DNA from: Spirochaetota bacterium
Lineage (GTDB): Bacteria > Spirochaetota > B62-G9 > DRHN01
Assembly: GCA_023136305.1 (NCBI GenBank)
Contig: JAGLSF010000064.1
Span: 1-9,201, forward strand
DNA: 9,201 nt
Reading direction: 5' to 3'
Positions 1 through 7,200 of this stretch are shown one piece after another. The notes under the pieces are model-generated. The model was not told the origin of the DNA. It did no database searches and saw nothing but the letters and a program-made list of their open reading frames with translations. The number at the start of each line of letters is the position of its first letter. Positions within the stretch are counted from its first letter, which is position 1. A program made the position numbers and the translations under genes.

Positions 1-740
1 TCGAGGAGATGCCCGGTGAGGAGGGGTATCCGGCCTATCTGGGTACACGCATTGCGGAGTTCTACGAGCGTGCCGGTAAGGTGGTGTGTCTCGGCTCTGA
101 CGAGCGGATTGGAGCCCTGAGCGCGATTGGTGCGGTATCACCCCCGGGCGGCGATCTGTCGGACCCGGTCGTTCAGGCCACACTGCGTGTGGTAAGGGTG
201 TTCTGGAGCCTGGAGGACAAGCTCGCATACAGGAGGCACTTCCCGGCTATCAGCTGGCTTACAAGCTATTCGCTCTACAACACAAACCTGCGGGACTTTT
301 TCCTGAAAAAGTATGGTGAGGAGTGGGTGCAATCCATCGACGATGCCATGTCCATTCTTCAGCAGGAAGCGGAGCTCGAGGAGATCGTGCGCCTTGTTGG
401 CCTCGACGCTCTCTCATCGGACAACCGCCTCATCATGGAAACTGCCCGGTCCATACGTGAGGATTTTCTCCATCAGAACGCATTCCACGAGATAGATACC
501 TACACCTCCTTTCAGAAGATGTCGAAGTTGATGGAGCTCATCAAGTTCTTCCATCAGCTCGGCAAGGACGCACTGGAGCAGGGAGTGAATATTCGTGATA
601 TTGCAGCTCTGCCCGTAAGGGAAACCATTGCCCGGGCGAAGTTCATCCACGAGGACAAGATGGGGGACATCGATAAGATAAAGGATGAAATCAGCAAGGG
701 TTTCGAGGAACTCAAGGAGAAGGTGGCCCAGGAGGCGTAA
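1..740 (+). CDS. ntpA: A/V-type ATPase catalytic subunit A, C-terminal part (5' end cut by window)
   Basis: This is the last 245 residues of the ATP-hydrolysing subunit A of an archaeal/vacuolar-type rotary ATPase, which forms the A3B3 head with subunit B. The reading frame is open to the left edge (first full codon at base 3), and the family is usually about 580-600 residues, so the N-terminal half, including the P-loop, lies upstream; the ATG at 9 is internal. Family stretches visible are MPGEEGYPAYLGTRIAEFYE at the left edge, then SPPGGDLSDPVVQATLRV, then FWSLEDKLAYRRHFPAISWL, followed by the helical C-terminal domain ending KEKVAQEA. The TAA stop directly abuts the ATG of ntpB, and the ntpB ribosome site lies inside the last codons, which indicates tight co-translation. 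No frameshift or oddity is seen. Identification rests on strong family motifs; whether it runs as a proton or sodium pump, or as a synthase, cannot be told from this part. Confidence 0.96.
   Translation, partial: EEMPGEEGYPAYLGTRIAEFYERAGKVVCLGSDERIGALSAIGAVSPPGGDLSDPVVQATLRVVRVFWSLEDKLAYRRHFPAISWLTSYSLYNTNLRDFFLKKYGEEWVQSIDDAMSILQQEAELEEIVRLVGLDALSSDNRLIMETARSIREDFLHQNAFHEIDTYTSFQKMSKLMELIKFFHQLGKDALEQGVNIRDIAALPVRETIARAKFIHEDKMGDIDKIKDEISKGFEELKEKVAQEA
730..735 (+). promoter_or_regulatory. Ribosome binding site of ntpB, inside the end of ntpA
   Basis: AGGAGG lies five bases before the ATG at 741 and within the final codons of ntpA. With the stop and start codons directly adjacent, ribosomes finishing subunit A are placed to restart on subunit B, which fits the equal (3:3) stoichiometry of the two subunits. 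Confidence 0.8.
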
Positions 741-2129
741 ATGATAAAAGAGTACAATACCATCAGAGAAGTCGCCGGTCCGCTCATGCTCGTCGGGGAG
801 GTGGAGGGCGTCAAGTATGAGGAACTCGTTGAGATAGAACTGCCGAGCGGTGAGATCAGGAACGGGCGAGTACTGGAGGTGAACAGGGACCTTGCGCTCA
901 TTCAGCTCTTTGAAGGCGTGGTGGGGGTCAACGTGTTCAATACGAAGGTGCGCTTCAAGAACAAGGGTATGGAGCTCGACGTGTCCGACGACATACTGGG
1001 GCGGGTGTTTGACGGACAGGGGCGCCCGATCGACGACGGCCCCAGGATCATTCCCGAGAAAAGGCTCGACATCAACTCCTCGCCCATCAACCCCTATGCG
1101 CGCGACTATCCTTCCGAGTTCATACAGACCGGATTTTCGACCATTGACGGTCTCAACACCCTGGTGCGAGGGCAGAAGCTACCCATCTTTTCTGTTACCG
1201 GCCTGCCCCATGCTCGTATGGCTGCGCAGATAGCACGGCAGGCAAAGGTGCTTGGAACCGAGGGGGAGTTTGCCGTGGTGTTTGCCGCCATGGGCATCAC
1301 CTTCGAAGAGGCGCAGTTTTTCAGAAATGACTTTCAGCGCACCGGGGCCATAGAACGTACAGTACTGTTCATCAACCTTGCGGACGACCCGGCCGTCGAG
1401 CGGTTAGCAACCCCGCGGCTTGCTCTCACGGCTGCGGAGTATCTGGCATTCGAGAAAGACATGCACGTGCTCGTCATCCTCACGGACATGACCAACTACT
1501 GCGAGGCGCTGCGCGAGGTGTCGGCGGCACGCCAGGAGGTGCCTGGCCGACGCGGCTACCCCGGCTACCTGTACACCGACCTGGCATCCATATATGAGAG
1601 GGCGGGGCGTATCAAGGGAAAAGCGGGATCCATAACCCAGATCCCGGTATTGACCATGCCGGAGGACGACAAGACCCATCCCATCCCTGACCTGACCGGC
1701 TATATCACCGAGGGACAGATCGTGTTTTCAAGGGCACTGCACCGCCGCGGCATATATCCGCCGGTGGACGTACTGCAGTCCCTGTCCAGACTCAAGGACA
1801 AGGGAATCGGCGAAGGGAAGACCAGGGAGGACCATGCAGACGTGTTCAACCAGCTTTTTGCCGCCTATGCGCGGGGTCTCGAGGCACGGGAGCTCGAAGT
1901 TATACTCGGCGAGGCTGCACTGTCGGATATCGACCGCATATTCTACAAGTTTGCAGAGAATTTCGAGCGCAAGTACATTGCGCAGGGGGAGATGGAAGAC
2001 CGGGACATTAAATTCACATTGAACCTTGGGTGGGAGCTTCTCTCCGTGCTGCCCACGGTGGAGCTCAAGCGTATTCGTCCCGAGTTTCTGGATAAGTATC
2101 TACCCCGCTTTAAAAAAGCGGCCCAGTAA
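741..2129 (+). CDS. ntpB: A/V-type ATPase subunit B (non-catalytic head subunit)
   Basis: A full-length 462-residue subunit B, the non-catalytic partner of NtpA in the A3B3 hexamer; the family is about 460 residues. The N-terminal beta-barrel begins IKEYNTIREVAGPLMLVGEV. The position of the P-loop reads SVTGLPHARMAAQIARQ (residues 151-167), a degenerate site without the GKT needed for catalysis, as expected for B subunits; many relatives have GSGLPHN here, so the VTG is slightly divergent. PGRRGYPGYLYTDLASIYER is strongly family-specific. The SLSRL motif contains Arg350, at the position of the arginine finger that reaches into the catalytic site of the neighbouring A subunit (role known from the family, not shown here). 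The C-terminus ends LPRFKKAAQ. The start is set by the AGGAGG five bases upstream. The TAA stop overlaps the first two bases of a repeat that fills the gap to ntpD. Confidence 0.97.
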   Translation: MIKEYNTIREVAGPLMLVGEVEGVKYEELVEIELPSGEIRNGRVLEVNRDLALIQLFEGVVGVNVFNTKVRFKNKGMELDVSDDILGRVFDGQGRPIDDGPRIIPEKRLDINSSPINPYARDYPSEFIQTGFSTIDGLNTLVRGQKLPIFSVTGLPHARMAAQIARQAKVLGTEGEFAVVFAAMGITFEEAQFFRNDFQRTGAIERTVLFINLADDPAVERLATPRLALTAAEYLAFEKDMHVLVILTDMTNYCEALREVSAARQEVPGRRGYPGYLYTDLASIYERAGRIKGKAGSITQIPVLTMPEDDKTHPIPDLTGYITEGQIVFSRALHRRGIYPPVDVLQSLSRLKDKGIGEGKTREDHADVFNQLFAAYARGLEARELEVILGEAALSDIDRIFYKFAENFERKYIAQGEMEDRDIKFTLNLGWELLSVLPTVELKRIRPEFLDKYLPRFKKAAQ

Positions 2130-2170
2130 TTATGGTGACAGCTCACTTAATTATGGGGACACCATACTTA
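2128..2170 (+). repeat. Two tandem 22-base repeat units after ntpB (REP-like)
   Basis: Unit 1 (2128-2149) and unit 2 (2149-2170) match at 18 of 22 positions and share one base, so the period is 21. Both begin AATTATGG and end ACTTA; the middles differ (TGACAGCTC against GGACACCAT). Unit 1 can fold a small hairpin of GTGA (2135-2138) with TCAC (2143-2146). From memory, both middle variants resemble short repeats seen scattered in many deltaproteobacterial and environmental genomes, often near REP-associated tyrosine transposase genes of the Y1/IS200-like class. That link is recollection, and no transposase is in this window. The first two bases are the end of the ntpB stop codon. Confidence 0.75.
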
Positions 2171-2193
2171 TAAGAGTTAAGTTATGTGTCCCC
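2155..2193 (+). repeat. Inverted repeat / stem-loop between ntpB and ntpD
   Basis: The left arm GGGGACACCATACTTA (2155-2170) pairs with the right arm TAAGTTATGTGTCCCC (2178-2193) around a seven-base loop (2171-2177). This gives 15 base pairs, with one unpaired base on each side (C2163 and T2182). The outer eight pairs, GGGGACAC with GTGTCCCC, are perfect. It is not a standard terminator: no T-run follows and the operon continues. It ends seven bases before the ntpD ribosome site at 2201. The left arm is the second tandem unit, so the structure is a head-to-head pair of the same repeat, the usual build of REP/BIME-like elements. Confidence 0.8.
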
Positions 2194-2200
2194 GTTATCA

Positions 2201-2207
2201 GAGAGGG
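2201..2207 (+). promoter_or_regulatory. Ribosome binding site of ntpD
   Basis: GAGAGGG four bases before the ATG at 2212. It decides the start of ntpD: the reading frame is open upstream to 2026, but that stretch overlaps ntpB and the repeat, and only the ATG at 2212 gives the conserved N-terminus ILAINPTRQEL. Confidence 0.7.
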
Positions 2208-2211
2208 TTTC

Positions 2212-2865
2212 ATGATTCTTGCTATCAACCCCACGAGGCAGGAGCTTCAGCGGCTGAAGAAGCGGCTCGTGCTTGCCCAGAAGGGCCACAAGCTTCTCAA
2301 GGACAAGCAGGACGAGCTCGTACGGAACTTCCTGGAAATTATTGAGGACACAAAGGAACTCCGTATACAGGCTGACAGGGATATTCAGGCCGTGTATCAG
2401 AGCTTCTCCCTTGCCGAGGGTGTTGTGGGCGGAGCCAGTATAGAAAGCCTTTTCTCCATGCCAGGTGCGCACACGGATGTGAAGTCCAGGACCAAGCAGA
2501 TCATGAACCTCAAGGTCCCTGAATTCGAGGTGGAGATCATCGGTGACCCCTTCGATTACGGCGATGCCCGGAGCTCGGTGCTCGTGGACCGGAGCGTTCG
2601 AAAGTACGGTGAGATGCTGCAGACCCTTCTCAAGCTCGCGGAGCTCGAGAAGGCTTCCATTCTCCTTGCCGAGGAGATCGAGAAGACCCGCAGGCGGGTC
2701 AACGCGCTCGAGTATATAATCATCCCCAACATAACCGACACCATCAAGTATATCACCATGAAGCTCGCAGAGATGGAACGGGCAAATTTGACCCGCCTCA
2801 TGAAGGTGAAGGACATGCTCGCTGCCAAGCGGGCCGAACAAAACGCTCGGGAACAGGTCACATAG
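2212..2865 (+). CDS. ntpD: A/V-type ATPase subunit D (central rotor shaft)
   Basis: Subunit D is the long antiparallel coiled coil that turns inside the A3B3 head and couples hydrolysis to the membrane ring. From the ATG at 2212 the product is 217 residues, normal for the family (about 200-220). The N-terminal helix carries the signature PTRQELQRLKKRLVLAQKGH (residues 7-26) followed by KLLKDKQDEL. The C-terminal helix (about 160-205) carries VNALEYIIIPNITDTIKYIT and then KLAEMERANLTRLMKVKDML. The middle is the less conserved globular part at the top or base of the shaft. Unlike the A-B junction, it is separated from ntpB by 82 bases containing a repeat hairpin. No ATPase gene follows, so D is probably the last gene of the operon, as in gene orders ending A-B-D; in orders of the type A-B-D-I-K the membrane subunits would follow, and here they do not. 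Confidence 0.95.
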   Translation: MILAINPTRQELQRLKKRLVLAQKGHKLLKDKQDELVRNFLEIIEDTKELRIQADRDIQAVYQSFSLAEGVVGGASIESLFSMPGAHTDVKSRTKQIMNLKVPEFEVEIIGDPFDYGDARSSVLVDRSVRKYGEMLQTLLKLAELEKASILLAEEIEKTRRRVNALEYIIIPNITDTIKYITMKLAEMERANLTRLMKVKDMLAAKRAEQNAREQVT

Positions 2866-2870
2866 TTCGT

Positions 2871-3038
2871 ATCGGGTCATACGTGATTCAAATCATCTGG
2901 CCTGAGATCGAATTCTCCCTTCGGGACGACATGACCATGTCGATTACGTACCTGGAATACGGAGGCGACCCTGAGACCTAGTTCGGCCAGTTTGGCGACA
3001 ACGACTATCTCGAGATTCGCTTTGAATATCAGTTCTAA
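2871..3038 (+). pseudogene. Remnant of the C-terminal end of an outer-membrane beta-barrel protein gene
   Basis: One frame of this short interval (codons in phase with 2883) reads as the end of a barrel protein: about SYVIQIIWPEIEFSLRDDM, then TMSITYLEYGGDPET, a TAG at 2979-2981, then FGQFGDNDYLEIRFEYQF and the stop TAA at 3036-3038. The last strand, YLEIRFEYQF, has hydrophobic residues at alternating positions and a terminal Phe, the classic beta-signal read by the BAM assembly machinery. The pattern GGDP-T-FGQF-DND resembles the ends of DUF1302-like and related porin-type proteins; that family link is from memory. There is no start codon, signal peptide or upstream part, since the frame runs back into the end of ntpD. 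The in-frame TAG is one substitution from GAG, AAG or CAG. The left limit of the homologous part is uncertain. I read it as a truncated, decaying gene. Confidence 0.65.
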
Positions 3039-3063
3039 TCTGTGCAGTAAAGTACAAATTCCC

Positions 3064-3091
3064 TTGACCCCTTCTCCCATTCATTTATAAT
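3064..3091 (+). promoter_or_regulatory. Sigma70-type promoter of the RND efflux operon
   Basis: TTGACC (3064-3069) and TATAAT (3086-3091) are separated by 16 bases, a near-consensus housekeeping promoter. It lies in AT-rich sequence just after the barrel-gene remnant. Transcription would start near 3098, leaving a leader of about 64 bases before the ATG at 3162. That leader is T-rich on the + strand, with eight T's at 3107-3114 and six at 3130-3135 (approximately). No operator palindrome is evident around the boxes, and no regulator gene is present in the window. Confidence 0.75.
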
Positions 3092-3147
3092 CATTTCATC
3101 AGTGGATTTTTTTTACACTATACACTCGTTTTTTATCCTTCAATACG

Positions 3148-3153
3148 AAAGGT
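3148..3153 (+). promoter_or_regulatory. Ribosome binding site of the membrane-fusion protein gene
   Basis: AAAGGT about eight bases before the ATG at 3162. It supports this start over an in-frame GTG at 3102, which has no ribosome site, lies almost on the predicted transcription start, and would put an unlikely extra 20 residues before the lipoprotein signal. Confidence 0.6.
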
Positions 3154-3161
3154 GCCAAGAG

Positions 3162-4283
3162 ATGAAAAAGTTACTCCTATTCTCAATATTTCTCCTGTCG
3201 GGTATTCTCCTCTTCGTGGGATGTCAGAAAGAGGTGGAGCAGTTATATGTGCCGCGCCCTGTCAGGGCGATGAAGGTGGGGGATGTGGCGGGCATATCGC
3301 AGCGCTGGCTTCCCGGTCGCGCGTCTGCGTCACAGGAGGTGAATCTCTCCTTCCGTGTTGAAGGCCCTCTCACAGAATTCCCCGTACAGGTCGGAGACGA
3401 GGTGAAGAAGGGGCAGCTGCTCGCGCGTATCGACCCCCGTGATTTCGAGGTCAATCTCAGGAATGCGGAAGGGCAGCTCGGCAAGGCTGAAGCGGCAATT
3501 CAGTTCGCTGAGGCCGAATACGGACGTGTCGTGCGTATACGAGAGCAGGACCCTGCGGCAATCAGCGAGTCCATGGTGGACCGCAAGCGCCAGGAGATGG
3601 ACAAGGCACAGGCAGATTTAATTGCTCTCGAGGCTGACATTGATGCAGCGAGGGACCAGCTCGACTACACCTACATGCGGGCACCTTTCAGCGGCACCAT
3701 TGTTGCAACCTATGTGGAAAACTACGAAGAGGTGCAGGCCAAACAGATCATACTCCGCCTCCTCGACCCTACCCATGTGGAGATGACCGTGGATGTGCCC
3801 GAGAACATCATCTCCTATATCCCTTACGTACAGAATATTCAGGCGCGGTTTGATGCCTTTCCGGGGCTTGTGATTCCAGCCGAAGTGAAGGAGATCGGCA
3901 CCGAGGCGTCGACCACCACACGGACCTATCCGGTCACCTTTATCATGGAGCAGCCAGAGGGGGCCACCATACTGGCCGGTATGACCGGGGAGCTGACGGG
4001 TAACGTGGTGCTTCCCGAGGAACAGCAGGAACCGCTCATGGAGGTTCCCACCACAGCTGTATTCTCTGACGAGACAGGTCTGTCATATGTGTGGGTGATC
4101 GATCTCACTGCCAAAACCGTTCACAAACGGGAGGTGCAGCTCGGCAAGCTGACGGACTATGGCATCACTATCCTGCAGGGCCTCGAAGCCGGCGAGTGGA
4201 TCGCCACGGCTGGTGTTCATTATCTGGAGGAGGGACAGGAGGTTCGCATTCTTGGCGAGAAGGCTGGGGAGGTATCTTCATGA
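3162..4283 (+). CDS. RND efflux periplasmic adaptor (membrane fusion) lipoprotein, HlyD/AcrA type
   Basis: The adaptor bridges the RND permease and the outer-membrane channel. From the ATG at 3162 the product is 373 residues, usual for the family. The signal MKKLLLFSIFLLSGILLFVG is followed by Cys21, giving a lipoprotein-type end (FVGC, a slightly loose lipobox with Phe at -3) and CQKEVEQ. The residue after Cys is Gln, not Asp. Domains in order: first half of the lipoyl-like domain (about 67-93, with PVQVGDEVKKGQLLARIDP), an alpha-helical hairpin (about 95-165, rich in Ala, Glu and Gln), the second lipoyl half DYTYMRAPFSGTIV (168-181), a beta-barrel domain (about 200-285) and a membrane-proximal domain to the end (EVPTTAVF, then VWVIDLTAKTVHKREVQLG). 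Its TGA overlaps the permease ATG by four bases, so the two are translationally coupled. The substrate cannot be predicted from sequence; no metal-binding His/Met-rich segment is seen. Confidence 0.93.
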   Translation: MKKLLLFSIFLLSGILLFVGCQKEVEQLYVPRPVRAMKVGDVAGISQRWLPGRASASQEVNLSFRVEGPLTEFPVQVGDEVKKGQLLARIDPRDFEVNLRNAEGQLGKAEAAIQFAEAEYGRVVRIREQDPAAISESMVDRKRQEMDKAQADLIALEADIDAARDQLDYTYMRAPFSGTIVATYVENYEEVQAKQIILRLLDPTHVEMTVDVPENIISYIPYVQNIQARFDAFPGLVIPAEVKEIGTEASTTTRTYPVTFIMEQPEGATILAGMTGELTGNVVLPEEQQEPLMEVPTTAVFSDETGLSYVWVIDLTAKTVHKREVQLGKLTDYGITILQGLEAGEWIATAGVHYLEEGQEVRILGEKAGEVSS

Positions 4284-7200
4284 ACCTCACCAAATTCGCA
4301 GTCGAAAAACCGGTTGTTACCTACTTCATCGTCATCATTCTTGTCGCGGGCGGTATACTTGCCTATTTCAACCTGGGCCAGCTCGAAGATCCCGACTTCA
4401 CCATAAAGACTGCTGTGGTGGTTACCAGCTATCCGGGTGCCAGCGCCTATGAGGTGGAGCTCGAGGTGACCGACCGCATCGAGCTTGCCATACAGGAGAT
4501 GCCCCAGCTCTGGCGCGTGCGCTCCTTCTCGAAGCCTGGGATGTCGACAATCTATGTAGACATTGAGCCCAAGTACAAACCTGAAATCATGCCACAGATC
4601 TGGGATGAGCTCCGCCGTAAGATCCGAAATGTCGAAAGCCAGCTTCCGCCTGGTGCAGGGCGGCCGGTGGTGAGGGACGACTTTGGCGACGTGTTCGGCC
4701 TGCTCTATGCCGTAACAAGCGAAGGGTTTACCTATGCCGAACTCGAGGAATACGTCAAGACTCTGCGCAAGGAGCTGAGTCTGGTCGAAGGTGTGGCCCG
4801 TGTTGATCTCTGGGGCGTGCAGGACAAGGCCATCTATCTCGACGTGTCGCAGACACAGCTCGCTGCTCTTGGCATCAGTGAGGAGACCATCAAGGAAACG
4901 CTCAGCCAGCAGAACACGGTGGTGGATGCTGGTTATGTTGAGGTTGGGAGGGAACGTATTCGTGTGACACCTACCGGTGCATTCACCTCCCCGGAGGACA
5001 TCGGTGACCTTGCCATTCGTCCGACCCTGCTCGACACCCTGCAGAACAGGGACTTCGGAGAAACCTTCGGCCGGGTGGAGGAGCTCATCCGCATCCGGGA
5101 CATAGGCAAGGTACGTTTCGGGTACCGCGACCCGCCCGCCCAGATCATGCGTTTCAACGGGGAGATGGCTATTGCCATATCCATTTCCAACGTACAGGGA
5201 GAGAACATCGTCGAGGTGGGAAAGAGGGTTGACCGGCGACGCGCTGAGCTCGAGCCCCTCCTGCCCGTCGGCATCGAGATTCACAAGGTTGCCTGGCAGT
5301 CGGACGAGGTGAGCAGGGCAGTGAACGGCTTTCTCATCAGCTTTCTCCAGGCGATGCTCATCGTGCTCGTGGTGCTCACCCTGGCCATGGGCTGGCGCAT
5401 GGCTGTGGTCATCGGATCGGCGCTTGTACTCACCATTCTCGGCACCTTTCTAGTCATGGGTCTGATGAATATTGACCTCCACCGCATGTCCCTCGGTGCG
5501 CTCATCATCGCCCTGGGCATGATGGTGGACAATGCCATTGTGGTTGCCGACGGGTATATGGTCCGCACGAAGCGGGGAATGGATCCCAAGCAGGCAGCCA
5601 TTGAGTCGGCGTCACAGCCAGCCTGGCCGCTTCTCGGCGCGACGGTCATTGCGGTTATGGCCTTTTTCCCCATATACTCATCAACCGAGAGCGTGGGCGA
5701 GTACTGCGCATCCCTCTTCACCGTGGTTGCCATTGCTTTGATGGTGAGCTGGCTGGTCTCCATGATGGTAACCCCTCTTCAGTGCATGGCCATGATGAAG
5801 GAACCGAAGAAGAAGGATAAGGATAGTGATGATGAGTACGGCGGGAAGTTCTTCGGCTTCTTTAAAAAGGTGCTCCACGGGACCATACGGAGACGATGGA
5901 TCACCCTAGTCGTTTTTGCAGCCATTTTCATTGCCGGGTTTCTGGGATTCGGTCAGGTGGAACAGCTCTTCTTCCCCGACTCATCGCGCCCGCAGTTCAT
6001 GATCGATTTCTGGGCAACCGAAGGGACGCGCATACAGCAGACGGCCGAGGACCTGGAGCCTGTTGAAAGGATGCTTCTGGACGATCCCCGTGTGAAGGAC
6101 GTAAGTGCATTCATCGGGGCCGGGCCGCCCCGTTTCTATCTTCCCGTGGAATCGGATCCCGCAAACCCCTCCTACGGGGAGCTCGTTGTCACGGTCTATG
6201 AATACAAGGAGATAGACGGGCTTAGCGATGAGTTGGAGGACTACTTCAGCATCAACTATCCCGATGAGCAGGTGCCCATCATCAAGTACCTCGTGGGCCC
6301 GGGTCTCAAGTGGAAGTTCGAGGCACGCTTCAGTGGGCCGGCTGAGGCAGATCCCGCAGTGCTCTGGGAGCTGGCACGACAGGGCAAGGAGATCACCGAG
6401 GCGAGCCCCTATGCGGGGTATGTACGGGTTGACTGGCGACAGCGCACTAAAACCGTGGTACCCGAGTACTCGCAGGAACGGGGCCGCTGGACCGGCACTT
6501 CCCGTGAGGACATTGCCCAGGCAACGAAGCGCGCCTTCGACGGCCTGCTCATCGGACTGTACCGGGAGCGCGATGACCTCATCCCTATCCTTATGCGTCA
6601 CACCGAGGCTGAGCGAAGGAATGTAGCAAACCTGCCCTTCCTTCAGATACGGCCCTCATTTTCAACACGCACGCTGCCCCTGTCCCAGGTCACCAGGGAC
6701 ATCAAAACAGGATTCGAGTATGGCACGATCTGGCGATACAGCCGGCGCAGGGCCGTGACGGTGCAGGCCACACCTGCAGTGGGAGAGACCTTTCCGACGC
6801 TGTACGGTGATGTGATCGATCAGTTCAACGCCATCGACCTGCCGCCGGGGTACAGCCTCGAGTGGAGAGGTGAGTACGAGTCTTCGACCAGGTCACAGTC
6901 CTCCCTCATACCGGGGCTCGTACCAACAATCATCATCATCCTCTTCATCATCATTTTACTGTTCAGCGAGGTGAAACCGACTATCATCATCATCGTGGTT
7001 TTGCCCTTTGTCATTGTGGGGGTTACCGTTGGCCTCCTTGGAACCAGGATACCCTTCGGATTCATGTCGCTCCTCGGCATGCTGAGTCTCATGGGGATGA
7101 TGATCAAGAGCGCCATCGTTCTGCTCGACCAGATACGGCTCGAGATCAATGCGGGCAAGGATCGCTACCGGGCGGTGGTGGATTCAACGCTTGCAAGGCT

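Noticed and set aside
2155..2193. Intrinsic terminator after ntpB
   Set aside because: The stem is strong, but no T-run follows it and ntpD, an obligate partner subunit, lies directly downstream on the same strand.
2182..2880. A 232-codon open frame on the - strand opposite ntpD
   Set aside because: It mirrors the codon usage of ntpD, has no recognisable protein features, and ntpD itself is an unambiguous family match on the other strand.
2916..2926. TCCCTTCGGGA as a terminator hairpin after ntpD
   Set aside because: Only four pairs with a three-base loop, no T-run, and it falls inside the coding-like part of the barrel-gene remnant.
2979..2981. TAG read as pyrrolysine or otherwise recoded in the barrel-protein frame
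   Set aside because: The frame has no start or N-terminal part, so a simple nonsense mutation in a dead fragment explains it better.
4220..5284. A 354-codon open frame on the - strand opposite the RND permease
   Set aside because: Its product has no recognisable motif or plausible start context, and the + strand frame is a full-length RND permease. Long antisense frames are expected from this codon bias.
6928..6996. ATC-rich simple repeats within the permease gene
   Set aside because: They encode isoleucine-rich membrane helices (IIIILFIII and PTIIIIVV) in frame, which explains the repetition without a separate function.
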